Origin: Jacaranda mimosifolia
Lineage: Eukaryota; Streptophyta; Magnoliopsida; Lamiales; Bignoniaceae
DNA: 64,000 bases
Direction of reading: 5' to 3'
Assembly (NCBI GenBank): GCA_018894105.1
Contig: CM032128.1
Coordinates: forward strand, 14,303,001-14,367,000
A model generated the notes under the pieces. It searched no databases. It was not told the DNA's origin and was given only the letters and a program-made list of their open reading frames with translations. The position numbers and the translations under genes are program-made. Numbering within the stretch: position 1 is the first letter of the stretch; each line of letters begins with the position of its first letter. Below, piece after piece: positions 11,166 through 21,559 of this stretch.

Positions 11166-11579
11166 CAGTGATATTTAAGCAAATTGATTGTTGGTTGATT
11201 TAGACATTTCTTTTCTTGCTTGAGTTTTTTTTCTTTGGATAATTCTGTTCTTGTTATTTTCATATTTTAATTTAAATTGTTGGTTGGTGTGGTTTTCTTA
11301 CTTTTGTTTTTTGTATTTTTTTTCCCATTTTTTCCCTTATTTTTGGGAGTTTTGCTATTTTGTGGTTGCTTGTGATTTTTTCTTTTTTTTTTTTTTTTTT
11401 TTTTTTGGGAAGTTCAAAGTGGAATTGCTGAAGGGTTGTGTCTTCTTGCGGATTTAGAAGGTAACAGGTGGAGACTAGTTATCTTAAGTTGAACTTCGAC
11501 CTTATCAATATAGTGCAGTGAGCAAAAATAGTTTGAAGGATTGGCATTTGTGGACTTGTAAACCCATCTTGCCATATTC

Positions 11580-12200
11580 CTTGATGTTTGAGGTACCTTA
11601 AAGTACTTGGAGTTGATGAAGATGTGATTCGACTAAAATTCTTCCCATTTTCATTGGGAGTTAAAGTAAAAGGATAGTTTTCTACACTTCATATAGATTC
11701 CATCGACTTATGTGAGGAGCTTTCAATATGTTTGTTAGTAAGCTTTTTTTCCCTCCATCTTGACTTTCTCAACTTTGGAAAAAAATAGCCAATTATGCCA
11801 AACTAGAGCTGAATCTATCCATGATGCATGGGAAAGATTCAACGATCGTTTGTGAAGATGTCCACAACATAGTTTTCCTACTTATCTTCTTGACCAATCA
11901 TTTTCTAATGGTCTTATTGATCAAATAAGGAATATGGTTAATGTTGGGCAATTGGTTCAATCATTAATGAAATAGGAGAAAACATTCTTGATGTAATTAA
12001 AAATTTGGCAATGAACTTTTACTATAGGCAAGGTAGGAGAATTCAATCACTAAGAGAGAGAAGGTAACCAAGTGAAAAAATGGCATCACTTACCATGCAA
12101 TATAGTAGTTTAGCATATGAAGTTGCAAATATGAAAGCTAATAATCAGTTCATCCAACTAGCAAAAAAGAACCACGTTGTGTCATAATGGAAACCTTCAC
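11580..12200 (+). pseudogene. Gypsy gag (capsid) pseudogene
   Basis: Translation from about 11590 gives YLEVDEDVIRLKFFPFSLG, the opening of the Retrotrans_gag domain of Athila-like elements. A nearby frame (about 11822-11945) gives AWERFNDRL, stop, RCPQHSFPTY and NGLIDQIRNMVN, equivalent to the conserved later part of the domain. Stops and frameshifts break it. Gag would form the virus-like particle in the cytoplasm. Orientation matches the upstream LTR and primer site. Confidence 0.75.
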
Positions 12201-12379
12201 TAAGCACAAGGTCATTTGCATAAAAGAATAGATCAAGGCTATATCTTCTGTGCTCTTTATTCAAGAAGCTAGATAGAGGTTAGACAGGAATGACGGACAT
12301 TTGGGTTAACTTGAAAAGTTAAGCGAAAACCATTGAAACATCGTTGAAGGTATTAGTAAATCTAGTTGGGCAGTTCGCT

Positions 12380-13383
12380 AAAGTTTTAGGAGTAAATCAA
12401 GTGAAATCCACTGTTGAGGACGAAAGACTTCGTGATGCTATTGCATTGAAAAGTAGCTGATAGTTGGAAAAAAGGGAGGCACCTAACATAGCCAACACTC
12501 CCGACATAAAGATATAACCTTTGGATAAGGATAACTCTTTCCACAAGTTTGGAAAAAGAGTGTGACAAAAAAAATGAAGGAAGAAAGTGTGAGTTTGAAG
12601 GAGGGATAAGGGAAAACTAAAAGCTAGCTCAACTTGAACACCCCTCTTTCAACGTCAAATCACGTTCTATTTCTCGAAAGCCTCGATCGAATAGCTAGAT
12701 TTGTAATATGAGAAGTTTCTTGATATGCTTTAAAAGATCCAAATAAAAATCCCTTTTGTCATAAGCTTTGGAGCAAATTCTAAATTACATGAAATTCTTA
12801 AAGGAAGTTGGGGCAAGAAAAAAAAAGTTGGGCAGATATAAGATAATCACACTCATGAGAAATGTAGTTAAAGAATTCAACAGAAGTTACCATTCACATG
12901 AAAGGATCTTAGTGGATTCACTATACTTTGTTCCATTGGTGAGTAATATTATGATTAGGTATTATATAACCTTGGAGCAAGTATTAATTTGACGCCATTT
13001 TCAGTGTATATGAAGTTAGGGCTAGGATATGAACCTTACCACCCCAACCCTATAATTGGTCAATAATTGATCAAGCATCTAATAGGAGTCATTGAAGATG
13101 TAACAATAAAGGTGCATAGTTCTATTTTCCTAGTTGATTTTGTGGTGTTGGACATCAAAGAGGATAATGAAGGCCAATCATTTTGGGAAGATCCTCCCTT
13201 GCCACAACAAACATCCTTATTGATGTACAGGAAGACAAACTCATATTCCAAGTGAACGGTGATGAAGAGATTTTTAAATTTGTAGGGATGTCCAACTTAA
13301 TGAACAAGGGAAAGATATATAATGTGGTTGAGAATAATGATTTTGAAGATATGGATGGGGACTTACGTGAAGAAGGATCCTAG
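12380..13383 (+). pseudogene. Gypsy gag-linker and retropepsin pseudogene
   Basis: The stretch around 12410-12435 reads ERLRDAIALKS, like the linker of Athila-type polyproteins. At about 12965-13020 the frame reads NLGASINLTPFSVYMKLGLG, the protease active-site block (normally DLGASIN), so the catalytic Asp is Asn here. The frame continues with GVIEDVTIKV and DFVVLDIKEDNEGQ (about 13085-13175), then in another frame ATTNILIDVQEDKL, both standard for this protease region. At least one frameshift separates the parts. The protein is not functional. Confidence 0.8.
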
Positions 13384-13740
13384 TGGACCTTAAATTGGAA
13401 TAAGCAATCTGTTTCTTTTCTTTTGAATTTTTTTTTTTCTTTGAACTCATTTTCTTTTATTTTTTCTTTGCTTTCTTTCATTTTTTAGTGTTGAATAAAT
13501 TTGTGGAGATTTTGGATTGGTATTCTCTTTCTTGTACACTAAGTGTTTGATGTTGTAAAGTTTAAGAAATGAATAGGCCTTATTAGGAAAGAAATTTTTA
13601 TAGACATCGAGGTTGTGGCGCCTAACCTTAGTGCCTCGATGCCCAACAGTCATTGGGAGAACTTTTGAAATCTGGAAATTGAGGTTGCATATGGCCAATC
13701 TCGGCATTGCACTAAATAGGGGAAGATACTGGGTTTGTAC
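13384..13740 (+). other. 3' untranslated-like tail of the gypsy relic
   Basis: T-rich non-coding sequence directly after the protease relic, where a polymerase region would be expected. A purine-rich run near 13720-13732 could be a decayed polypurine tract. The open frame on the opposite strand (13447-13707) has no similarity. Confidence 0.4.
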
Positions 13741-13980
13741 TGGATACTAAGCCGCAAGAGTTTATAAAATGCATTCTAATGCTATTTATTTAGATTACTT
13801 GTGAATCTACTTAATTTTCCAATACCTAGTACAATGTCGGGTCTTGTGCAATTTATTGTGTGATTCTATTACTCTTAACATATTCAAGTTGTGCTAATTG
13901 TTACACTTAATTTGGTACTAATTTTACACTAGGACTAAAAGTTGTTAATAGTGGTATATATTCATTACCAAACTTCTTAA

Positions 13981-14720
13981 ATGCCTTCTAAATATATAAT
14001 GAGATTGTGGAAATATTATGCTTTTATTATGTCCAATTATTCTTATTCCAAAAATAATGCAAGCCTCACCATCTCCGTTAGGCCAAAATTATTTGACAAA
14101 GGTTTCTTAGTACTTTCTAAGTCCATACCAAATATCACATATCATCTACATATAGAATATCATTGCACCTCTTCCATTGTAGAATTTATTGTAAACACAT
14201 TTGTCTAATTCGTTTATAAAATAAGCACTTGATAGCATAACGTTATTAAACTTTTGATGCCACTATTTTTGGAGCTTGTTGTAATCCATATAAGGATTCA
14301 CAAGCTTACAAACCTTTTTCTCTTCCCAAGGAACCACAAAACCTTCAGTTTTTCCTACATATACTTATTCTAATTCACCATTTAGAAATGTTGTTTCTAA
14401 CATCCAGTTGATGCACAAGTAAGTTAAAAATAGCGAGATCAGCAATTTGATTATAGCAATTCTTGCTACCAGAGCATAATATAAAATAGTCGATACCCTC
14501 CTTCTGTTTAGATCATTTAGCCACCAATATTACTTTAAACTTATCAGTAGATCTATCCACCTTCGTTTTTCTTGTGAAAATACATTTACAGCATATTGAT
14601 ATGGAACTAGGGAAGCTGTCAATTTCTAAATTTTGTTTCCTATTAATAAGTCCATTTCATCTTGTATTGCTTCTTTTTGGAATGTAGAATCTTGAGATCA
14701 TTACCTCTTCATATGTTAAG
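13981..14720 (-). pseudogene. Copia D reverse transcriptase (RVT_2) pseudogene
   Basis: Minus-strand translation gives DPLTYEEVM near 14700, EGIDYF near 14490, LVHQLDVRN near 14410, FINELDKCVYNKF near 14200 and ILYVDDM near 14155. These correspond in order to the N-terminal part, motif A region, thumb approach and the YVDD active-site motif of copia RT. Stops and frameshifts separate the blocks. The domain ends abruptly near the left edge, with no RNase H following. Confidence 0.75.
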
Positions 14721-16403
14721 GGATCACCTTCAACATTAAAGTTAGATGGTAAATGTGCATGTTACACCTCTAGTTCCTTGAACTAGGAACATAAAGAAAG
14801 CATTTGTATATGTCTTTACTTTTCTAGTTGTTTTACTTATCTAGAGCTCAAGAGATTATTTTTTATCTCCTTTTCTCACGTAATTTTCTGAAATACTTTC
14901 TTCATGAAAAAAATTATTCCTTGGGTCTATGAGTGGTCCATCGGCCTTATTTTGTTAAAGATAAATTTAATCAACATGTTTATATAGTTTGTTTTGTGAC
15001 CATAAACCAGTATGCCTAGCTATGTTGCGCAAATATGCATTCAACTCCTCTTTCATCCAACTTCTTCTTTTTGGGTTGAGGAAGTGTCACAACAGCTCTA
15101 TAGCCCTTAACTTCTTCTTAAATTATTAAGGTTTATATTCTTTTTATTCCATAATCCATGTGGAGCGATCTTACTAATTTTACTTGGAACTCTATTTAAA
15201 ATATGATAAGCAGTTAACAATGCTTTACCTCAAAAACATTGTGACAAACTAGAGTTCAATAGCAAAATATTTGCCATTTCCGTTGATACTCTATTTTTAC
15301 ACTCTTCACACCATCTAATTGGGGTATATATGACAGTTGTTTCATGTATTATACTAGTGGACTCAGAGAATTCCAGATCATAAACTTGTTTCCTTTATCA
15401 ATTATTAAACACTTAGATGAGTTTCTACATTACAATTCAACTTCAGAATTATAATTTTCAAAATTTTCTAATGCTTTATCTAATATAAAATGCAACAACT
15501 AAACATGGCGATATCTTGAATAATCATCTATAAATGTTAAATAATATTTCTCTCCTCATATGAGTACTATGCATGCCGCATACATCATTATATATTAAAT
15601 AAAGTAATTTAAAACTTCTATCAACTTTAGGAAATGAAGTCCCAGTTAGCGTGTAAGCATACAATTTCATATTTATCATGATGACTATCGAGACTTGGAA
15701 TTAATTCTAAATTTGTCATATTGTGCATTCTTCTAAGATTAACATGTCCTAAATGATTATGCCATAAAGATAAAGAGGAATCAAGGAGATACACAACATA
15801 CATTTCATTGATAAAATTGAGTTTGAACAAATTATTACAAAAATGCGCTTTGCTTACAAAGGCTCCACCTTTTGTCAATTCAAACTTATCAACCTCAAAA
15901 ATAACTAAAACCAAAATTGGTTTAACAAACCATGAGAAGCAAGATTTTTCCCAACACTACGAACATAATAGATCATTGAGGACAAGCTTCTTTTTGAAAG
16001 CAAACTTAGGTTCAACAATTCCTTTTCCTTTCAACTCAACAATAGATGAATTCTCCAGTAACATTAGGCTTCCATCATCAAAGGGCTAGAGCAATTTAAA
16101 GAACTTCTTATCCTTACAAATAGCTTTATAATGCCAGAATTCGCCCACTAAGCATCGTCATCTAGAACCATTTTTGCCTCTATAAGCACTATCAGAAAGG
16201 TTTTATCAATAGTTGCGACACTTTTTGAAGTTTGATTTTGCACCAAGTTCAAACTTTGTACTCTTTTCTAATGGTGGCATCTAAGGCCTTCCTTTTGTTT
16301 CTTTTGAATTTTTCGACAACTAGTTGCATGGATGCTTGTCCTTCTTCTTGTTGGTTTTTATCTTGGTTTATTCACCCTACATTGCATTATCCACCATGTT
16401 AAC
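14721..16403 (-). pseudogene. Copia D gag tail, protease, gag-pre-integrase and integrase pseudogene
   Basis: Just left of the solo LTR the frame starts VNMVDNAM and a Lys-rich stretch (gag tail). Further left are LVGEFWHYKAICKDKKFFK and FDDGSLMLLENSS (protease surroundings), DKFELTKGGAFVSKAHF and LWHNHLGHVNLRRMHNM (gag-pre-integrase, about 15770). Near 15290-15130 come ECKNRVSTEMANILL and AYHILNRVPSKIS (integrase core end). The longest intact piece is 15627-15914. Stops are frequent; no activity is expected. Confidence 0.75.
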
Positions 16404-17752
16404 TGATAACTCTCCAAAAGAGAGTTATTTTACCCTTATTTTTGGAGCTAAAGAGCTAGTTCAAGAGTAATTCCTTAAGAAAGCACTTTTTGGCATTATG
16501 TTGATATTTTAGTGTGTTTCATCATTGTTATGTTGGTGTTATTTTCATGTAAATATGATTGATGTATTTTTATTTGATGCTTAGAAAAAAAATTGGATCG
16601 AAGTCTAGTACCCAACAATCCAAAGAAGATAAAGAAGAACCTGAATTAATGAGCTTCCAACTTTTGCCACATGGTTTGCTGTGTCTAGATCAACATTTGC
16701 AAAATTTTGGAATAGACTCAAGGGCCGCAATAGCTATCAATGACTAAACCTATCATAGATACTTTTCGACAAACTTGGCTATGAACTAGTAGGAGGATTG
16801 TGATAGTTTTTGGGAAGAGGATTGAAACTTTTCTCTCTAGACTTGCTCGTCAAGTCTTCTAATTTCTTCTTTGATTTTGGACTTTTTAGTTGATTTTCCT
16901 CTAGACTAGGATGGTTTCCTTCTCTATTCACCCAAGGCAGATTGGATTTGGAGAGTTTAGAGGTCAGGCGAGCTTGGATACCCCAAGGTAAGGTGGATTC
17001 CAAGAGGCAAAATCTCTTCTAAGGAGTTTTATGTTTATTCTCTTCATTTTTCTCTATTGTTTTATGAAAATGTATTATATAAAGATGGATGTTGCCAACA
17101 CGATCCTAGTCTAGGTTTTCTATTATTTTATCTTGATTTGAACCCATGTAATGAAGTTTAATGATTAGCCAATGAATATCTTGTTGCATTATTTGTTGTA
17201 GTGATTGTGAATTAATTTTGTGCTTAATTCATGCTGTGTTGACCATCATTAAATTGAGTCTTGCTTATGATTAATTCAATTTAACTAAATTGTGGGGCAA
17301 AGAGATAATCGGGAAAATTAGATGGCATAATAAGATGCACCTCATGGGTCTATACCTTACACTATTGCATAAGTACAGTGGTTTAAGGTCGAGAGGCTAT
17401 AATGATAATCATATACATATGAAAGGTCCTGCTCTCAGTTCGTTTCAAATTATTAAGATGATGTTTATAACTAGCTATAGATGGATTTGAATAGGGAGAT
17501 GATAGGAAGAACACACCAGTTACATAAGTAAATTAGTTTGTTTAATTTTCTATTTTAAATTAAATATTCTTCAATTTAATGATCTAGATAATTATTAGTG
17601 TTGCTTAGGTATTCGCAGCTCATTTCATGGGGTTCGGCCTCGATTCTCACCAAGTTTTATTACTTGCAGATTTCGTACTATGTGATTTGGCTTTTTTAAA
17701 ATATGAGCTTACTATCAATTCTATGAAATTGCATGTACATTGGGTTTGGACC
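16404..17752 (+). repeat. Solo gypsy LTR with TTAAC target duplication
   Basis: The segment starts TGATAACTCTCC and is flanked by TTAAC at 16399-16403 and again at 17753-17757. It aligns with the LTR fragment at 10120-11138 and has no primer site or interior attached. Coding remnants of copia D's gag lie on both sides in the same orientation (17758 upward, 16403 downward), so this is an insertion reduced to one LTR by recombination. The right end reads GGACC rather than a clean CA, one reason for caution. The start holds an inverted repeat, AACTCTC/GAGAGTT. Confidence 0.7.
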
Positions 17753-17757
17753 TTAAC

Positions 17758-18260
17758 CATTAAACATATTGAATTCTTTTATGAATTCTCCATACAGTTA
17801 CTCTCCTCTTGCTTGTGATAATATTTCTTAATAAGATATGACTGCCAAGCTCTTCAAAAGTGATATCCACTTTTTTTCGTTTGAGAGTTGTCTTCAGATC
17901 TTTCCGTGAAAAGAGTAACTTCTCAATTATAGAGGATGACAATGACGGTTTTATCCTTTTCAAATTATGTTAATTAAAACTAGAAAAGGCCCCATTTTAT
18001 CATTATTTTTGTAATAGATCTGATTTTATAATTATTTAAATAACTGACAAGAAATTTTTTGTTGCTTGCATCCTTTGCCATATATCTGGATGCCAGCCTT
18101 ACCAAAGCTCCCCCAGTAGATATGTAATTGGTAGGCATCAATCTTAAGACTTTTAATACAAAGGGGTTCTTCAATTACTTCTAAGAATTGGAGCTCTTCC
18201 TTGACGTACAAACTCTGGCTTTCTTCGGATGGCTTCAAAACTGAACTTCAAGGTTGAAAG
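17758..18260 (-). pseudogene. Copia D gag (UBN2-type) pseudogene
   Basis: Minus-strand translation gives ELW then, after a frameshift, SRYMAKDASNKKFLVSYLN and NNYKI (about 18110-18010). Further along come SSSIIEKLL, FSRKDLKTTLKRKKVD and ITFEELGSH (about 17935-17850). These correspond to the ELW...RYMAEDA...KKFLVS and IIDKLPPSWKDFK...LGSH blocks of copia gag polyproteins. Frameshifts separate the blocks. It continues on the far side of the solo LTR. Confidence 0.72.
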
Positions 18261-18393
18261 TTATATTAAAATCCAAGTAATTTTGCACCGTGCTTCTAAA
18301 ACCATTTTCCTCAACACTTATTCTTCCCCCACTAATTAGTATGTAATAGGAATTGCAAATAGCTTTGAGAAATTAATAGAACATTCTAATCTT
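18261..18393. other. Spacer, nothing recognised
   Basis: Between the copia D gag relic and the host repeat unit; may hold the unreadable gag start of element D. Confidence 0.3.
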
Positions 18394-18719
18394 GTAACAC
18401 TTCAAAACCAAACTCCTGTGACACACACTCAAAATACAAAACTATTTTGGTTATATGTTAATATTCTACGTAGCAAAATAAGATATAAACATACTGAAAT
18501 ACTATCAGAGAAAGGAGCAATTATATAAGTGCACTATACTGATATTTGATATTTCTTGCCAAATGACAAGTCATTATATAGAGATTATTGCTGTCTTTTC
18601 ACAAAAACATATCTCGTAACAATTGTTAAAACTTTTGATTATTAATTAATGAATAAATACAATCAATCAAATTCAAAGCATGGGTTTATTTTCGACTTCC
18701 CAAAAGGTCACTGCTTATA
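18394..18719. repeat. Host repeat unit A, part 1 (left of C1 insertion)
   Basis: This sequence aligns colinearly with 62190-62516. Shared phrases are ATCTTGTAA, ACACTC, TACAAAA(C/T)TATTTTG, TATAAGTGC, ATATTTCTTG, GTCTTTTCACAAAAA, AAAGCATGGGT and CCAAAAGGTCACTGC. It stops at the LTR of C1 (18720); the second copy continues without a break into sequence found here only after 50917. Non-coding. Confidence 0.85.
18715..18719. other. Target-site duplication of C1, left copy
   Basis: TTATA precedes the C1 LTR; the right copy is CTATG at 50918-50922. The empty-site paralogue reads CTATG at this point (near 62517). Both differences are transitions, consistent with decay. Confidence 0.6.
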
Positions 18720-19446
18720 TGTTAGAACACCTTTGATGGAAACAACAAATTGACCATAATTTTAGGGTGTGATGACACTATCCTTAAGGTGATTTTTGCC
18801 CTTACTATAAAAAGTTTGCCAACGGATCTATTAAGGTAATTCATCCCCAAGATACAACAAAACCGCCCAAACTTTGCAAGTGGCAATCTTGAAGAGTTCC
18901 TCCGGAACTTCTTTCGTGATTTCAAATAATATTTTTGCAGAGAATAGAGATTGCAAAATTAATTTTCTAGCTTGTTTTTCTTAGTGTATTGAATTCATAG
19001 AAAGCCTCGTGTATTTATAATTAATGAAATAGTGCATCCACTAATTATGAATTGATACACTATTTAAGTTAAACATTGTATCTATTTAACTCAAATCATC
19101 TAATACAACTTTTCATGAAACAAATTAAACCTTTTCATAGAAGATATAACCTTTGTTTTATTACGTAATTAAATAATAATTTTATAATTAAATAACTAAG
19201 TAAATAAAAATAGAACAAGTAGCCTGTGGAATAAATTTATTTACACACATGTGAAAAATTGTTAAGTGCTAAGTGCTTTTATATATAAATAATATATATT
19301 AGCTTCCACACTTTCCTCAATCTTTTATTTATATATTATATCCCATAAGTACTTTATATGCAATAAAATTCTTTCACTATTTTCCTATGTGGGATAAACT
19401 CCCACATAATTATTTTTAATACACAAGCTAACAATATCTTTCAACA
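18720..19446 (-). repeat. C1 3' LTR, 727 bp
   Basis: It begins TGTTAGAACACC and ends TATCTTTCAACA on the plus strand. It aligns throughout with 24462-24517 plus 50253-50917, for example CACTATCCTTAAGGTGATTTTT, GATACAACAAAAC, TAATTAATGAAATAGT and AATATATATTAGCTTCCACA. The purine-rich run just right of it (minus strand GAAGTGTGGGAT, 19447-19458) is the expected polypurine tract. Confidence 0.88.
19012..19019 (-). promoter_or_regulatory. TATA box of the C1 LTR
   Basis: On the minus strand it reads TATAAATA, the canonical plant TATA box. The same motif sits at the same place in the other LTR (50487-50494), within a conserved block TTTATAATTAATGAAATAG. Conservation between two otherwise diverged LTRs supports a promoter role; transcription would run leftward. 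Confidence 0.55.
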
Positions 19447-19458
19447 ATCCCACACTTC

Positions 19459-19907
19459 GATTGTCATATTGAACAAATATAAATCTTGATAAACTTATGC
19501 ATACAAGAAGGTATCTTTCAATTTGAACATTCAATTAGTACAAGTATTTCAAAGTTCTAATGAAATCATTGGTGTCCTTAAGCTTTAAACCATGATTCCT
19601 ATCCATTAAAACTGGAATTATTGCAAACATAAGTTATCTAATCATACAAGAAGCTCTTATTAACCTTGAGCATTTATTATGTCCATGGGCTCCACCTAGT
19701 TTCATGAACACATATACAACGGTTAACTTCACACCTCTGCTAGAAGCTGCACCACTTTTGATGTTCATATAGGTGAAGTTTCATTACACCTTTGTTATTT
19801 TAGGCAAAACTTCATTAAGAGTAAGCTACTTGCCCTAACTATCAAAATAGTACTGCAACAACACGTGTTAGCGCATCAATTATTTATGAGTAACTTGTTT
19901 GTACCCA
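19459..19907. other. C1 3' untranslated region
   Basis: About 450 bp between the 3' LTR and the last readable RNase H codons. No protein similarity is visible. It belongs to C1 by position. Confidence 0.5.
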
Positions 19908-20480
19908 TTAAACCTTGTTAGATGATCTTAGTCCCATTCTAATGGAGCTAGATCTCACTAAATCTCTCAAGAGTCCCTTAGTAAAAAGATTTGCCAAATT
20001 ATCACATGAACGAACATAAGTTATTGTAACTATTCCGTCCGATATCAACTCTCTCACATACTCGTGCCTTAAACTAATATGCCTAGATTTACCATTATAA
20101 ATCTTGCTAAATGCCCTAGACATAGTAGCTTTGCTATCACAATACAAAGAAATAACTGGCATTAGTTGTGGCCACAACTCTATATCCAAAAGTATATTTC
20201 TTAGTCATTCTCCTTCTTTACATGCAAATGCCAATGCGACAAATTCATATTCGATGGTGGAGTGAGTGATACATGTTTGTTTCTTTGAACCCTAGCAAAC
20301 AACTCCACCACCTAATGTAAATACCCAACCAAACGTAGATTTATTATCTCCCGTACTAATTATCCAACTAGCATCAGTAAAACCTTCTAGTACAGTTAGA
20401 TAATCTTTATAAAATAATCCAAGATTAATGTCTCTTTTAAGATTAATGTCTCTTCTAGAACTCTGGCAATTGCTTTGCAA
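19908..20480 (-). pseudogene. C1 RNase H pseudogene
   Basis: The frame at 19908-20189 reads VISLYCDSKATMSRA, SRHISLRHEYVRELI and CDNLANLFTKGL. These are the copia RNase H end-blocks (usually YCDS..A, KSRHI, HIDI.HHYVR..., D.A..LTK.L). The earlier frame at 20292-20480 has FTDASWIIS and STFGWVFTLGGGVV, the beginning of the domain. A frameshift and stops separate them. RNase H would remove RNA from the cDNA hybrid during reverse transcription. Confidence 0.8.
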
Positions 20481-21422
20481 TGATCAGTACCAGGGTTACT
20501 CGTGTACCTTGATAACTCATATACTGCGAAAGCAATATCTGGCCTAGTGTAATGTGTGGCATACATAAGACTTCCTATTGCACTAGCATATTCTACTTCA
20601 GCAATAACTCTACCAGAATTTCCAGTAAGCGTAGTAAAGACATCGTATGAAGTATTAAATTCCTTTATATTCAAATGTTTGAACTTATGTGGGATTGATA
20701 TAAAGCATGGCCCTTACTATGTTTCTTTCTTTACCTTGATTCCTAAGATAATGGCTACCTCACCTAAATCCTTTATCTTGATTTGTGAGGATAAATACTT
20801 TAGTTTCCATCACTTGCTTCAAATTTGTACCAATGATAAGCATATCACCAACATAAAGGCACACAATCACTCCATACTCGTTCATGAACTTAGAATATAC
20901 ACATTTATTAGCATTATTATGAACGAATCCATCAGAAAGTATCACAGAATCAAACTTTTCATGCCATTGTTTTGGTGCTTGCTTTAAACTGTATAGCAAA
21001 TTGATTAATTTGCAAATTTTCTTTTCATTTCTAGGAAGTACAAAGCCTTCAGGTTGCTCCATGTACACCTTTTCATCCAAGTCATCATTTAAAAAGGTTA
21101 TCTTAACATCCATTTGATGAACATGTAAGTTATATATGGATGTTAATGCAAGAAGTAATCTAATGGATGTTATTCTAGCCATAAGTGCACAGGTATCAAA
21201 ATAGTCTATGCCTTCTTTCTACTTACAACCTTTTGCCACCAACCTAGCTTTAAAGATTTGTATAGACCCATTTGTATTATATTTTGTTCGAAATACCCAT
21301 TTATAGCCAATAGCTTTAGAGCCAAGTGGCAAGTCTTTATGAACCCACGTATTATTGGTTAACAACGAGTCTATTTCATCATTTATAGCTTCCTTCCAAA
21401 AAGTCGAATCTCTTAAAGCCAT
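20396..21422 (-). pseudogene. C1 reverse transcriptase (RVT_2) pseudogene
   Basis: In order on the minus strand: STFWKEAINDEIDSLLTN and WVFRTKYN...KARLVAKG (21219-21422); TSIRLLLALTSIYNLHVHQM, DVKITFLNDDLDEKVYMEQ, PEGFVLPRNEKK and QAPKQWHEKFD (20760-21182); and [19 protein letters not shown] (20396-20674). The active-site motif reads YVGD instead of YVDD, so the second catalytic Asp pair is broken. At least two frameshifts separate the three blocks. The plus-strand frame at 20556-20987 is only the antisense shadow. Confidence 0.88.
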
Positions 21423-21559
21423 AGCTTCCTTAAATATTTTAGGATCCCCTTTAATATTTAAAATAATAGGTATTTCTTTAAGTATGGTGGTCCTACTGCC
21501 TTATACAAGGAAGATAATAGAGTCCAGGGATATGGAATTAGCATCTAAATATTTCATTT

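Larger units (their letters stand above)
10120..13740 (+). mobile_element. Ty3/gypsy relic of Athila/Tat type (5'-truncated LTR, gag, protease)
   Basis: A plus-strand gypsy relic with an LTR fragment (10120-11138), a tRNA-Asp-type primer site (11142-11165), gag (about 11580-12200) and a protease region (about 12380-13380). No reverse transcriptase or integrase follows; after 13383 the sequence turns into untranslated-looking T-rich DNA with a purine run (AGGGGAAGA, near 13725). It is either an internally deleted or a gag-protease-only derivative. Stops are numerous, so it is old. Confidence 0.75.
13981..18260 (-). mobile_element. Ty1/copia relic 'D', split by a solo gypsy LTR
   Basis: On the minus strand, copia domains follow in the expected order from right to left: gag (18260-17758), then after an interruption gag tail and protease (16403-15900), gag-pre-integrase (about 15770), integrase (about 15600-14750) and reverse transcriptase (about 14700-13981). 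RNase H and both LTRs are missing or unreadable. Every domain has stops and frameshifts, making this one of the oldest elements here. The order Gag-Pro-Int-RT is diagnostic of copia rather than gypsy. Confidence 0.8.

Noticed and set aside
15808..16089. 93-codon plus-strand frame
   Set aside because: It is antisense to the protease/gag-pre-integrase part of copia D.
20556..20987. 143-codon plus-strand open frame
   Set aside because: It is exactly antisense to the C1 reverse transcriptase blocks and has no own similarity.
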